DNA of 64,000 nucleotides from Xiphophorus maculatus (Eukaryota; Chordata; Actinopteri; Cyprinodontiformes; Poeciliidae), in the NCBI RefSeq assembly GCF_002775205.1, contig NC_036443.1, positions 15,903,373-15,967,372 on the forward strand. The letters run 5' to 3'. A program made the position numbers and the translations under genes. The notes under the pieces are model-generated. The model saw only the letters and a list, made by a program, of their open reading frames with translations. It ran no database searches and had not been told where the DNA came from. Every line of letters begins with the position of its first letter. The first letter of the stretch is position 1. This document shows, piece after piece, positions 25,216-39,539 of this stretch.

Positions 25216-26125
25216 CTCTGCTTACTCAGCTAATTTTGCCACAGTTTTGATTTAAATGCACTGTCGCAGTTTGCTTCCTTGCGTTAGACGGCATATGTGA
25301 ATGCACTGTGTCTATATTTTATTCAGTTTGATTTATTTAGTTCTTTTTGTTGGACGTTTTAATGAAAAAATATTTTAAATACTCGAAGTAGAACTTCTGG
25401 TTAAAGCATATCAGAAACAGTAGTTTCCATTGATGCCCTAACAGTTTTACAGTGTGATTCCTGTTTAGATAAAACATCCGCAGTAGAAATACTCACAGCA
25501 GTTTTGCAGTTTATAAGCTTTTTTTTTTTTTTTTTTAAATATTTTTTTTTCATTTTAACTATGTTTTTTCAAAAGCAGCACAAGTTGAACAAAGTGCCCA
25601 GCAGGTAAAAGAAGAAGAAGAAATAACAATATAACACAAAATAGTGAGTGAAACATAATATATAAATATTTATGAGGGTTTACAAAAATAGGAAAGTGGA
25701 AAAATAAAATGGACAAAACATTTTAAAATAAGTATACACACAACTGTTACTTCCCCTGTATTTACATATATTTATATTTGAGTGTATCATAACTTTATTC
25801 TGTAGCTATTTTATTATCTTGCTTTCATCTGTAATTACGTAATAATTGGACAATTGTTTATTAAAATAAAAGCAGCTCCGTTGAAGTTTTCCGATCCTTC
25901 CGTGTATCGCATAACAATATTACTATTTCTTTTTACAATGTTAAGTTGTCTTAAAAATCAAACCCTGTGTCTCCGTGAGATGCACATGTATCACTACAGA
26001 TAAAATAACATAAAAAGTTTAGAAAAGTTATGCAATTTTCAACTTAATTAAATATTTTTTTACTGTGATAATGAGGAATCTTACATCTAAAAGTGTTCAC
26101 AAATATTATTACCGAGGAAACATTA

Positions 26126-26204
26126 AACACACACACACACACACACGCACACGCACACCCACCCCACACATACGCACGCACACGCGCGCATACACACAAA
26201 CACA
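26126..26204. repeat. CA/CG-rich simple repeat
   Basis: (CA)n grading into CACG/CGCG-interrupted repeat. Confidence 0.9.
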
Positions 26205-26699
26205 TGGAGTCAAACAAGCAAACAGCGCTTTAATTTCTCTACCTGTGAATTTGAAATTTTATAGTAGCAGATTAAAAAAATACATATATGTATATAATAA
26301 ATTATATATATATAAATTAAGTCGCAATGTTTTTATACCAAGATTATTATTTTTTTCACACTGTCAAGTTCAACTTTTTTTATTTTCTTCAAAGCAATGA
26401 AAAACGGCCTGCTGTTGGTGATGGTTTCCTTGATTCTGCATAACATTAACTGAATTATTAAGAGTTTGTTTTAATTTGACTGTTTAAAATTTGTCTTTTT
26501 ATGCTCCCATTATTTAATTACTTACATGGAGTATTGTAGTAATTTTGTTTAGTATTATTTTTTTTTCTTTTCTTCTGGTTTTCAGTATCCCTGGATAAAT
26601 GCAGTTGGTGTAAAGTAATACTGTGGATTGCTGTTGGTAGTTGTAAGTCATTAAATTAAAAATTATCCAAACTTTTCAGCTCAGAATATTGACATTTCT

Positions 26700-26945
26700 C
26701 TGCATACTTTATCTTTCCCCAGTGACTTAGTTTCTTAAGGAAGGCTCTCTACAAAGCTTCCATAGGGCAATAACTGTGGAAACCTGCCTGCAGAAAATCA
26801 AAGAGAGAAAAGAAGAAAGAAAAGGCCTTTGTTTAGGCTATTGCCCTGTCTAGGCAGGACGGGGGATTCCAGTTGGCTAATTTCAATAAGGAGCAGACAG
26901 TGTACTAGACAGTGACCTTGACAGTGCTCCGTTTGTCATTATATT
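26700..26945. promoter_or_regulatory. candidate conserved non-coding element
   Basis: Two dense blocks around a GA-rich stretch. The second (26824-26940) includes CTATTGCCCTGTCTAGGCAG, GGCTAATTTCAATAAGG, and TGACCTTGA at 26913-26921 (reverse of TCAAGGTCA). The texture is typical of intergenic Hox elements. Confidence 0.35.
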
Positions 26946-26989
26946 TTACCAAGAAGATTATTTTGTATTGTTTTATTACATATCGGGGA

Positions 26990-27320
26990 CTGTAGCAGAG
27001 CTTGGAGACTGCCTGTGCATTTGGAGAAGGCATTTGTTTGGATCTGTGGACCGGAGGCGTGGAGAGACGAGGCTGGGAGGTGCAACACATTGCCTCTTCT
27101 CCCCCGAGGTAAAGCGGCTGCTACCAGCCTGCACCTTACTCGTATTGCACGGGGCGCTTTTTGTTGCCATCACCGCACCGCACTGTTGCTTCTCGCTAGC
27201 CGTTCCGATAACACGAGAACTCGCGGAGTGCCGTAGCTGCGCTCCCATATTATGCTGGACTAATGCGTTGCACGCATTGCGAGACTCACTAACTAGATGA
27301 AAGAATGTGCAGTGATTGGA
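26990..27320. promoter_or_regulatory. CpG-richer block, possible distal promoter or exon
   Basis: Noticeably richer in G+C and CpG than its surroundings, about 2 kb upstream of hoxc12a. It contains a donor-like CCCGAG|GTAAAG near 27105-27113. It might be a distal non-coding first exon or an enhancer; nothing coding is recognisable. Confidence 0.25.
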
Positions 27321-27883
27321 GCTGCGGCGAACGCTGAGACCCAGCACCCTGTCCTGTTAAAAAACATCTGATATTTGTCTTGCTATTTAAGGCCTGAGCG
27401 CGGCTCGGTGCCTTCGGGTTGGGAGAGGATGCGTGGTCCAAAGTGACAGATACGGCTATCACATATCGGCTGACTTGCAAGTCGTTCCCAAACAAGTGTT
27501 TAAATGAATGTTGGTGTTCTCACATAACACCTCATTGGCAAATTGTGTGGGACCAGGGCTATCTAGCACGCATGTGCAACTCTCTGGCTGCCATGCGCAT
27601 TTTTCATTATCCTTAAATGCATAATCAGGTGATTGAATGAGTTTTTTTTGTTCATTATTAACTATGTCATGTTTCTGTTACCTATGAATTTAGATATTTA
27701 TTTACAAGAGTTGTGTTTTCTGCAACCTAAAGACATTTTGAACGTTCTCTCCCACACATTATTAACGACAATTGCGACTGTCTACCCCCAATATATGCTG
27801 CAAAATAAAAATAAAAAATTGCTGGCTTTTAATTGGTTTGTCTATGTGAGAGTAATTTGCAATACCTTTAAGATAGAGTATTA

Positions 27884-27935
27884 GAGTTCAACATCAAGTT
27901 CAACGCGCCGTGACTCTGCGTCTTGAACTTGAATT
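27884..27935. promoter_or_regulatory. cluster of AGTTCA nuclear-receptor half-sites
   Basis: AGTTCA at 27885-27890, TCAAGTTCA at 27894-27902 and its reverse TGAACTTGA at 27924-27932 lie within 50 bp, 1.35 kb upstream of hoxc12a. Confidence 0.35.
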
Positions 27936-28429
27936 AACGCAGCACGCGCGTCCTTGGCAGCCTTTAAGAAATTTAAAGACATTACGATATTAAATGATTT
28001 GTTCATACTCTTTCCCTTCATTTTCTCCAAATCAGAAGAATTTCCCATGACGTTATTTTACTTTTTTTTCCCCCCAACATCGCAGAGCCATACATGACAT
28101 CTGTTGATATCAACATCTTGACTGAGCATTGGAACAAGTTCGGTTAAAAAATAAAATAAAATAAAAATCGTCATGGATTTGTTCAATAAGATCTTTTCAG
28201 AAATAAAGGGGTGTTGTGAGGGTGCTTATGTGACAAGGAGAGACTTCAGAAGTTAGACTTCACCGCTTTGGCGCGAGTTGCGTGACAGACTGATGACCAA
28301 ACGCGTTGTGAACCTCTGAAACACTACTTTACAGGATTTGTATAAACTCTGCTTTATCAAACACCGTTTCTTTTGCATTTGTTCACAATGTGCATTGAAA
28401 TTGCAAGGCGAGTTTCTTGTCTGCCTCCA

Positions 28430-28580
28430 TATTTGCTCGGTGTCCTCACACCCGCTTCTAAATCAACTAATTAGTGCGATATAAAGCAGAGGGCCTCTCC
28501 GCTGATTGAATCAGTTAAGTGCCCTCTGATATCTTGTAAAATTCATATAAAAGAATTGCGAGAGGTGTAACTATCCCACC
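28430..28580. promoter_or_regulatory. candidate conserved non-coding element
   Basis: Includes ATCAACTAATTAGTGCGATA and the palindromic homeobox/PBX-like CTGATTGAATCAG (about 28501-28513) in a non-repetitive block 0.8 kb upstream of hoxc12a. Confidence 0.3.
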
Positions 28581-29130
28581 AGAGTTTGGCCAGCAACGTT
28601 TATTGGAGGTATCTGTTAAAGTTGCTCATGTGAGGTGTGCTAGAGAATATGATGTGAAATATACGCTCTTAAAGTAACCTTGTAGAATATCGTCTTCTTC
28701 GTCTTCTTCTTTCTCTTCTTCTTCTTTTTTTTTTTTTTACAGACCCGGTGGCTTCAACTCGCTGACCCTGTTACTGTAAATATGAGCAATGAGGATCAGT
28801 CTTTTTCTTAAAACAAGCTTGTAAATTGGGGCATCACGATTTTATGTGACACGAAATTCAACCATAATTTGTTAGAAAACAAGAAGTCGTATACGCACCC
28901 TCTCTCGGAGGAAAAAATAGTTTTCATAAGAAAAAAAAAAAAACTTTTGCCAGCATATAAAGATATTAAACGAGGCCGTGGACAGTTCCACTTGTGCAAA
29001 TGGAAAAGAGACTCCCTTCTGGACTCATAGAGAGAGGGGGAGAAAAACAAGGCTCTACATTTTAAATAAAAGGTTTATAGTATTTTTTAAAAAGCTTATA
29101 AACCGTTGTAATACAGAAGTTAATGTTTTG

Positions 29131-29285
29131 TTTTGTCTGCGATGGACCAAGTGGGTGGTACCATGTGGAGCACAACTTAGCCTGGCCACGTGGTGCCGGG
29201 ATAACCAATCAGGCGCGGCTCCAGGTTTAACTATGTTAAATGTCAGATTGCAATAAACTAGAAGCTGTTGGTCGGGCCCGCGGAA
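29131..29285 (+). promoter_or_regulatory. hoxc12a: hoxc12a proximal promoter and 5' UTR
   Basis: E-box CACGTG at 29187-29192 and CCAAT at 29205-29209, exactly 12 bp apart, in a GC-rich stretch. The E-box is 99 bp upstream of the ATG. An alternative in-frame TTG further up (29268) is not needed. Confidence 0.5.
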
Positions 29286-29597
29286 ATGGGCGAGCATAAT
29301 CTCCTTAATCCAGGGTTTGTGGGACCTCTGGTAAACATCCACACGGGAGACACGTTTTACTTTCCGAATTTTAGAGCCTCCGGGGGACAGCTGGCGGGGC
29401 TACCGTCTCTCTCCTACCCGAGAAGGGACAATGTTTGCTCCCTCCCGTGGAACCCTTCGGAGCCGTGCAATGGATACTCTCAATCCTACTTTAGCAGCCC
29501 CGTGTCTATTAACCCTTCCTTCAATCGGTCGTGTGAGATCACCAGACCAGAGGAGGGCAAGTGTTACTACAACAACGGGAACAGAGAGACCTGCTCA

Positions 29598-29633
<36 letters not shown>

Positions 29634-29895
29634 AGCCTCAAACGGGAGGACAGGGCAAGGGACGCATCTTCCCTAACATCTGACCACGGGATGCACCCTG
29701 GGATTGCGGGCGGCGTTGCCTTCTCCAAATATGAGTATGGGACGGAGCAGCTCACTCAGGATCCGCCGTCCTGTCAGTCGATGGAGTCCGACTCCAGCTC
29801 CTCTCTGCTGAATGAGGGCGGAAAGCCTCCATCCAGCGACACACAGACCCTGGTGTCACCGGGAAGCCATTCAGGCAACATAGCCGCAGGCGGAG
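29286..29895 (+). CDS. hoxc12a: Hoxc12a exon 1
   Basis: Encodes residues 1-203 plus one base of the group 12 HoxC protein, a posterior homeodomain transcription factor present only in the C and D clusters. The start [20 protein letters not shown] and the blocks [31 protein letters not shown] and [20 protein letters not shown] are near-identical to human HOXC12. A run of 12 glycines (about residues 105-116; two GGT then ten GGC, 29598-29633) replaces a shorter glycine run of the mammalian protein and is likely length-variable. The exon ends GGCGGAG|GTGGGT in phase 1; the acceptor restores G-APWYP. The ATG fits the family N terminus exactly. Confidence 0.97.
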
Positions 29896-30957
29896 GTGGG
29901 TGCTTTTTTTTTTTTTTGTTATCTGGACATTTTAGATTAATTGCGGTGCAATAAACGTGTTGTTAAATTTTTTTTAAATAATATGACTGCAGCTATATTC
30001 GCGTTAGGGAGAGATTGTTATTTTGATGCAGATCTTGCAGCCTTTTCAGGCTGCAGGAAACATGCGTGGTGCGCACACGCCACTAGGGGTTGCCCTAAAA
30101 TACCCCATGCACCATGTGGTTGCGAGCAATCCCAGAAAACCCCTTCTGAACTATAGGTGTCTCCATAGTTTTTGGGCCAAAACATTAAGCTGAGATCATC
30201 ATATTTCTAGGTGAGCTGATTTTGCTGCCTTCCTTCACTGTTCAAGCACAAATTAGTGAACTGACTTGAAGAGGACTCACTTTGGTTGACTGCGTCGAAA
30301 AGACAGAGGGAGAGAGTTTTTCCTCTTTCGTGACTCGTAAACAGAATTAATATCTGTCGCCGTGGACTTGAGCTGTTTAAAATCCTCTGGAAACTAGCAC
30401 AGAAAAGTTAAGGTAAATGCTGCAGGTACGGCTTAATTGTTGCTTTAGCGCTGTTTCAACTGCAACTATAAAAACTTGGGGATGCAAAGCTGCGCTTTAG
30501 CTAACTATGGCATCCTCTGTGCAGGGCCATGAGAGAAGAGATAAAATAGATGAAATCTGATGAAAGTGCTCAGAGAAACTGAAGCACTCATCAAACCAGG
30601 CCAAAACAGGTCCAACTTTTGTAGAATCGTGCAGCTTGCAGTGGTTCTCATTATATACACACAATGCAACTTTTGCAAAAAAAAAAAAAAAAAAACAACA
30701 AAAAAACAAAACAAAAATACTCTCCAACTGTATAACGTTGCATATGACACAATTTACGCTCTAATTGCGCCCATTTATGGCTCAAGCTGTTGTTAGTGAC
30801 CTGTCCCCCTCTAAGACAACAGATGCCCCCGTAGCTTCGCCATAACCTTGAAGATGACCGTGATTTTGTAGCCTTACTGTGTTGACTAATCTGCTCCTTG
30901 ACCCCCCTCCCTCCGCCTCCTCCTTCAACCTCGTTCTCCTCGTCTCCTCTCCTCCAG
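29896..30957 (+). other. hoxc12a: hoxc12a intron (1.06 kb)
   Basis: Donor GTGGGT, acceptor after a long pyrimidine tract (CTCCTCGTCTCCTCTCCTCCAG). It contains a weak CTCF-like CCACTAGGGG at 30080-30089 and an A-rich run near 30677-30695; otherwise nothing is recognised. Confidence 0.9.
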
Positions 30958-31196
30958 GTGCCCCGTGGTACCCGATGCACACTCGGACCAGAAAGAAGCG
31001 CAAACCCTACTCCAAGCTCCAGCTGGCGGAGCTCGAAGGGGAATTCATGCTGAACGAGTTCATCACCCGGCAGCGGCGGAGGGAGCTCTCTGACCGGCTG
31101 AACCTCAGTGACCAACAAGTGAAGATCTGGTTCCAGAACCGCAGGATGAAGAAAAAGAGACTCATGTTGAGGGAGCAAGCTTTGGCCTACTTTTAG
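30958..31196 (+). CDS. hoxc12a: Hoxc12a exon 2 (homeodomain)
   Basis: Completes a 282-residue protein. [10 protein letters not shown] is followed by the homeodomain at about residues 214-273: [20 protein letters not shown], then [20 protein letters not shown] and [21 protein letters not shown] and LAELEGEF are group 12 hallmarks, and DNA-contacting N51 and R53 are intact. The tail LREQALAYF ends at TAG 31194-31196. There is a tryptophan (W207) just before the homeodomain but no classical hexapeptide. Confidence 0.98.
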
Positions 31197-33215
<2,019 letters not shown>

Positions 33216-33867
33216 TTTATTGCTGTTACATCAGTCTGTTATTGCACGGTACCTCCCTGCGTATTCAGCCAAAAATAAAAAAAAATAAAAAAAATCTGTG
33301 TCTCTGCTGGGATCGTTTTATTAAGACCTGACCTACTAGAACTTTCAAAAAAATAATACCACAATTAAATGCAGATTCGAAGATTAACCGGTCAGTTCGA
33401 GGTATTTGAGAAAAATGTTTTGTTGGCGTGTGGCTGGCGCTTTCAAATGCATGCTATAGGAGCCCACACAGGTTGGCCCAATTTTACTATGGCCGACAGA
33501 AATACAAAAATAGGTTATAGGTATCTTTGATATAAGTGACCATGCAAAATGGCGGCCAGGTTTACATTGTACGCCCTGTGTTGCAATAACTTTTAATACG
33601 TACTTTGCGGAAACGTGCTTTTGTTTTCAGTAAAAAAAAAAAAAAAAAGTCTTTTTAAAACCCTTCAAGTTTGACCCGATCAGTGTCACTGCTTTGCTAC
33701 AAGCCTATAACCTCTCAGCTAAACACGCAATAGCTCTGTAAACCAGTAATAGGGTTACACCCCAGTGCTCCATATATGTATAAGACCTTTCGGGCCGGCC
33801 ACTACTTGTGCATCTCTGCGGTTTTCCTGAGCGATTTAAACGCGTGATAATTCTATATCGAAACGGG

Positions 33868-33868
<1 letters not shown>

Positions 33869-33946
<78 letters not shown>
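33869..33946. repeat. (TTA)n microsatellite
   Basis: About 26 TTA units. Confidence 0.97.
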
Positions 33947-33947
<1 letters not shown>

Positions 33948-35025
33948 ATGATACCGGTTGAACATTCTTTCTCAGTGTTTTTAAACCGCAAATGGTTATA
34001 TCTTATAAGCACTGATAAGACTCTCCCTGCTGGCAGTGAAGTGTAAAGCCACACACTGGCTGAGCTGTGTTTTTCTGTCATCTAACAAACAGCGCGTTTG
34101 TCTTAAGCTGCTGGCAGTCTCAGTCAAGTGAAGTGTGCTTGCTGAAAACATCTTTTTGCAGTGTCAGTGTTCCGATCAGATGTTGCCATTGCAGTGAACT
34201 GTGAAAGGCTGCTTCTGCGACCAAACCACTGACTGCCACACTCATCTCCGCATTCTACCAACGTCTCTCCTTATAAATGCAAGTGTAAGATTTCGTTCTC
34301 TCATTATACGACAATGCTCTGTGATGGGCGTTATAATATAGGCCTCGGTCCATTGCAGATTGTGTGTTACAGTAGTTTTATTGTTTTCATACCGCCGTTT
34401 TTGCAGTTTTCGGAAGCCTTTGATAGCTGTTTGCTTTACCTCATGGTGAACCACATTTTCCGGTTTGGGTGTTGGAAGCAAACCGCAAAAATATCATTCA
34501 ATACATTCGCCATTGTATTGCACAATTGGCTTGACTGCGCAAGTGTGAAAATCCATAAAAGTATTGCAACATCCTCATTAAAACAAATTAAAAGTGATGT
34601 CTCCATTCATGCTTGCTGGCACAACGCGTCAAGTTTCACCAAATATTCATATCACAGCAAATAGTCTATATAATCTAAAATACACGGTGTTTAGAATTGA
34701 CTTGATAAGCATGTGTTAGTTTTATATTTGCCCTATGATGTTTTCATGAAATGTAATAGGGTGAGTCAAAAGGTGATGCAAAAATGAATGTCAAACTCTA
34801 GTTTTGGATTTTTAAAGAAAAAGAAAAATAGCTCCCAGATGCTCAATTAAGCGTTGGATTAGAGATGAGCTGAAAAATCCTTTTACTTGTCTACACATTT
34901 TTTAAGAGGTGTGTAAAGACATATTCCAGCAAATAAACTCGAATTAGTCTCTTTAGCAATGGAAAAGAAATCCGTGCGTAATGCACTTTATTTTGTTTTT
35001 ACGCACCAATTGAGTATGTTAGTTG

Positions 35026-35067
35026 TCTGAATCTTCTCCTATGTTCAGACATAGGAGAAGATTCAGA
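35026..35067. repeat. perfect 19-bp inverted repeat with 4-nt loop
   Basis: TCTGAATCTTCTCCTATGT at 35026-35044, loop TCAG, exact reverse complement at 35049-35067. Confidence 0.92.
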
Positions 35068-36237
35068 TTTATTCCGGAATGTGACGAATTTAGATTAGTA
35101 ATAATAAAAAATGGCGGTTAAACATTTGAATGTTTTAATGTGTGTAATGTGATTTCCTGACTCTGTTTGTGCTCTACCTTTTCAAATTAGTTGGAGCCAA
35201 AGCAAAATATGCAAAACGCACGATGAAGTTCAGGATCACGTCTACTGTTTGGAACAAACCCTTCATATTAAACTGGGGCACAAATAGGTTTCACTGATTC
35301 ATGTAAAATTGAATTCAAGCTGTGAGAACTCTGCAGATGTAGGTTCCAAAAGCTGCGTCTTCATGTTTTTGAACTTGAGAATTTTTTTTTTTTTTTTTTT
35401 TTTTTTAATGAAACTGCTGATGTGGATAAAACGAAAAGGAAAGAAAACAGATTATCCAATTGTCGTGATTTGTAACAAACAGCAACAGATTAATGTTCAG
35501 TAAACGGAGGAATTCGGGTCTTGAACAGAAACAATTAACATAATTTATTTAGCCGAATGCATTTAGATTGTGAGGGGGAACGCGTGGGCATCCAAGCAAG
35601 CTGAGCACACCGTCATTGTATTTCCCTGCTGTGATTAAACGCTGACTTAATTTTCAGGCCAGTAATTGTGTATAAATTGGTTGGATTATTGTTACAGAAA
35701 TACTTGGCGAGGAGGGCTTTGACTGGACTTCTGTTGAACATACCTCTCTTGGAACTTGAGGATCTGATGATTTTTTTTTTTTTTTTACTTTTCTTGTGGC
35801 TTTTGCTAGAAACATTTCACGCATAGCACGGACTTTCTCTGTTGCACTGTACAAAGCAAAAACGCTAACGGAATGATATGTCTACCCATGTCTATATATG
35901 TATAGTTAAAAATTGAAGTGAGGAGTAGTTGTTAACTAAAAGCATGTTGTCTCTTGTCTTCGCGCACGACCTTCGGATATTAGGGTTTGCAGGTTTTTTT
36001 ACAATCTCTCTTTCACTGCTCTTGAGGACTTTTGACTTTGAGACTGGCTAAATCTTTTTATGGCGGCCAGTCTCCGCGTCCCAAAGGTCAGTGAGCTTCA
36101 CAGTGCCCTTCGCAGAGAACTTGTGTGGCATGCGGTCTACGTCCCCCGCCGCCCCTTCTTCCGTTTATGGCACAAAGCTGGCCAGAGAAACAGAAAGCAG
36201 TGTTATTCCTGGTAAAGGGTTTCTGTTTGGAGAATGG

Positions 36238-36362
36238 TGCGTGCGTGCGTGTGTGTGTGTGTGTGTGGAGGTGCTCGTGAGTGCGTCTGTGTGTGTGTGG
36301 GGGGTGGGGTGGGGGGGGGGGGGGGTGCTCGTGAGTGCGTGGGGGTGTGTGTGTCTGCGTGC

Positions 36363-36445
<83 letters not shown>
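36238..36445. repeat. compound (TG)n/(G)n repeat
   Basis: TG/TGCG repeats with a 15-G run at 36311-36325. The unit GTGCTCGTGAGTGCGT appears twice (36271-36286, 36325-36340), followed by about 38 TG units. Confidence 0.95.
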
Positions 36446-36446
<1 letters not shown>

Positions 36447-37154
36447 AACAAGACTGCAGGAATGGCCGTGATTGTTTCAAAGAAGAGTGTTAATGTGATA
36501 AAGACAGGATAGGTAGGATACTTAAATTTGCAGATCCATATCTTTTTACGTCTCACAGAACTCAGAACTGTGATGTATTGATTTTAGAATGATTTGAAAT
36601 GAGTCCTCAATGCGCCCGCGAGTCTGTTTTGCCTGAAATGTGGCGTCTTATTAATTTGTTTTTCAGGAGCGACAGGCGTACGACAACAATCCGGACGGAG
36701 GCCGTGGGGGTTTCGGTGGCGCCACAAAAGCAGCGTTATCTCTTTTTAGCCCAGTTGTCTTTGGCGGATATGCGTTCCTAATCGATTTGTGTATCACAAT
36801 TTCAAATCAGCGCTCCAGTCGTTCTGAACTTGGCGCTTATTTATTTACTTTTTGCAGCTTTTATCTGGGACCCCTAGTACCGTGACAATCAATGTGCAAC
36901 TTGTAATTAAGTTAGTTTTTTGTGTGTGTTTAGATTAGATAGTTTCTTCACAAGACTTCGCATGGGAGTTTGTCTTGTTTTGCTTCTAGAAATATCTTGT
37001 TTTTTGTTTGTTTGTTTGTTTTATCTTTTCTTTTTTTTTTTTTTGGTTTGTTTTTTGGATAAGGACCGTCTGATGCTTTTGGGCCTCCACGCAACCATGA
37101 AGGTCAAGTATGCTGGGAGCGGCCAGCTGAACCTGAGGTACCTGCTGGAAGCTA

Positions 37155-37261
<107 letters not shown>

Positions 37262-37469
37262 GCACGTTTTGACGTCACCTGCTCAAAATGAATTCGCGCT
37301 GTTTCAAGGCACATGAAGTGCAGCTTTGGTCACAGTATTAGACTACAATAATCCAGGCATACAAATTCTCAGCGCGTTGTTTACTGCTTCTTTTTGCTTG
37401 AGCGTCTCAGTCTGAACAGTGAGCAATAGCGGTGAACAAGTAGGGAGCCATCTTTAGTGATATCGGAAG

Positions 37470-37690
37470 CATTCAAAGCGCGGAGCATCTATTTAGAGCT
37501 CACATTATGAGCCATTCGAGTCCTACGGGGCCGCCGAACACGAAAATAATATATTTGACTCCTTGATACGAAAGAAGCCAACCAGACCGGACTTTGTACC
37601 GGGTTAAAAAGGCTTTTTTACGTCGCAGTTTGTCTCATGGCCATTCGTCCTTTTTCTCCTCCTCGTAATAACCTAATTAAGACATTAAGA
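37470..37690. promoter_or_regulatory. candidate conserved non-coding element
   Basis: Complex, CpG-containing block (ATTTAGAGCTCACATTATGA, GGCCGCCGAACACGAAAATA, GTCTCATGGCCATTCGTCC, CCTAATTAAGACATTAAG) just after the TA repeat. An ATG at 37507 opens only 19 codons, so I treat it as non-coding. Confidence 0.35.
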
Positions 37691-38639
37691 TTTTTTTTTT
37701 TAATTAATCAAGTCAAGTTAAATGGGTTAAAACAAAACTTATGTAGAGGCGATTGACAGCTCAAACCCAGATTTAATTTCAAATTGGTGAAGAAAAGGTC
37801 TGAGCTCGTCATATAAAATTCAAAGTATGTCGAATGGTGGGTATAATTTTCCACTTTTTAAAATGTCCATGCACTTATTCACTCATAATTGCACTATTAT
37901 GCAAGCAATTGTCACATTTTCTAAAGATTATTTAGAATTTCAAGAGGACAAACCACACTTTTAACGGTTGTGCAGCCTACAGTTAAGGACGCGTCTACAA
38001 ATATATTTTTAACTATATCGGGATGTGACAGGCCTTAGCCCGGAGTGCCCATCAGTTCAAAAATACCAATTTGTTCTGTTTTTTTGTTGTTGTTTTTTTT
38101 CTTTCTTACAATTGTATTGACAGTGAAACTGTGCGCCTGTAGCAAAACTATATATATTTTTAAAATGTTGGCTATTTTCTCTAATAAATCTCGTGAAAAG
38201 TATATTGATACACATCTGTTCTGTTCTGTTTCCAGGCGATTCAGAAGGTTTTCTGATACTTTTTTTTTATTCTTCTTTTTTTTTTTTCTTCCTGGGACGC
38301 CTAAATAAAAACAGGGCTGGAGACAGGGAGTTCCTGCGCGGGGTGATGCCTTGTGATGTGAAATCATTTAATACTTCTAATAAAAAACTTAACACATTGT
38401 TGTGAAAGCTTTATGTCCGTGTGGTTGAATGTGAAATATACTCTGGAGATCGCTCCAAATGGAACAGCAAAATATGCGCCTCTGTGTTGTCTGCAACTGT
38501 TGCCACCGCATGTTCTGCAGAGTGATGCGTTCACTGTCAAAATGTTATAATAAATTGAAATAAAATGATTTTTTTTTTTTAAAGAGAGAGGGGCTTCTTT
38601 AGTGTTGCTTGAAACAATTTGCAGCACTCGCGGCTGAAT

Positions 38640-38770
38640 TTAACTGCCCGACTTACATCCAATTAAACCTTGGGCCATGAGGGGACGGTGATATGATTAC
38701 ACGAGGCTTCCCACATTTAGCCATGACTTCAGCGGGCTTTGCGTCTTGGTGAGCGTTGCTCTTTGTGAGT
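38640..38770. promoter_or_regulatory. candidate conserved non-coding element
   Basis: ATCCAATTAAACCTTGGGCC, CATGAGGGGACGGTGATATG and ATTACACGAGGCTTCCCAC form a dense non-repetitive block with homeodomain-type ATTAA sites, unlike its simple-sequence flanks. Confidence 0.35.
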
Positions 38771-39115
38771 GCGTTGGTGTGCATGTGTGAGAGCTGCATC
38801 ATTTGTGGAAGGATTTATAACCACAAAGCCAAAACATTATAATATTTAGGAGGTGTCATTTTTCTTTCTCTCTCTCTCTCTCTCTCTTTTTTTTTTTTAG
38901 TTTCTCCCGGTGACACCTAGGTTAACCATTTTAATTATGGTGCTTAGTAGCGATACATAGCTTAAATTCCTCAGACACAGTCGTTAAAGTTACTGCTTTA
39001 ACTGTGATATTTAAGACGAAAGCATTGCAAAAAGCAGTCAACAAATTATCATGACAGTTTCCTGAACTCTACTCCCGTGATATTGTTAATCAGGGAGTCG
39101 CTTCCTTTCTGTATT

Positions 39116-39166
39116 GAAGAAGAAGAAGAAGGAGAAGCAGAAGCAGAAGAAGAAGAAGAAGAAGCT
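39116..39166. repeat. (GAA)n-type repeat
   Basis: Imperfect AAG/GAAGCA trinucleotide repeat. Confidence 0.85.
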
Positions 39167-39539
39167 GCTGCGGATCAAGTCAGCTGAGGAGAACTTTGCC
39201 TGTAAACCGGCTGCCACATCCCCTATTCATATTTGGTGCAGCATAATCAAACATTCCCGGGTCCTATTGCTCACTGAGTTTGTCCTCCAGAGAAATAAAC
39301 ACATGCTGAAGCTTTATTCTTTGACTGATGGTCTGAGTGCGCCCAGGCGAGAAAAGTCGGTGTTTTTAAACCCTCGGAAATCGGATTTTGCCAAGTAGTG
39401 GTCATATTCTACCACGTTATGACACATGCGGCGACTTGAAAACAAGAGGAGCGCTTGTTGCCCTGACATTTAAAAACTTAGTAAACAGATTGAAATGGTT
39501 TCCATCCCCCCTCCCCCCCTCTCTCCTCTTGTCTTGATT

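Larger units (their letters stand above)
21836..29130. other. hoxc13a-hoxc12a intergenic region
   Basis: No coding exon seen over about 7 kb. AT-rich background with several denser blocks (23741-23935, 25135-25215, 26700-26945, 26990-27320, 28430-28580) that look like regulatory sequence, plus microsatellites (TTTA at 23184-23217, TG at 24091-24209, CA/CG at 26126-26204). Confidence 0.7.

Noticed and set aside
30080-30094. CTCF site in the hoxc12a intron (CCACTAGGGG...)
   Set aside because: The core matches for ten bases, but the essential following GGC is TTG, so it is too weak to call.
36088-36556. Long Cys-Val, Thr-His and Tyr-Ile open frames over dinucleotide and trinucleotide repeats
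   Set aside because: These are translations of TG, CA, TA, ATT and TCTA microsatellites (also near 24.1, 32.6, 33.9, 37.2, 42.2, 43.9, 49.9, 57.8 and 60.1 kb) with no other support.
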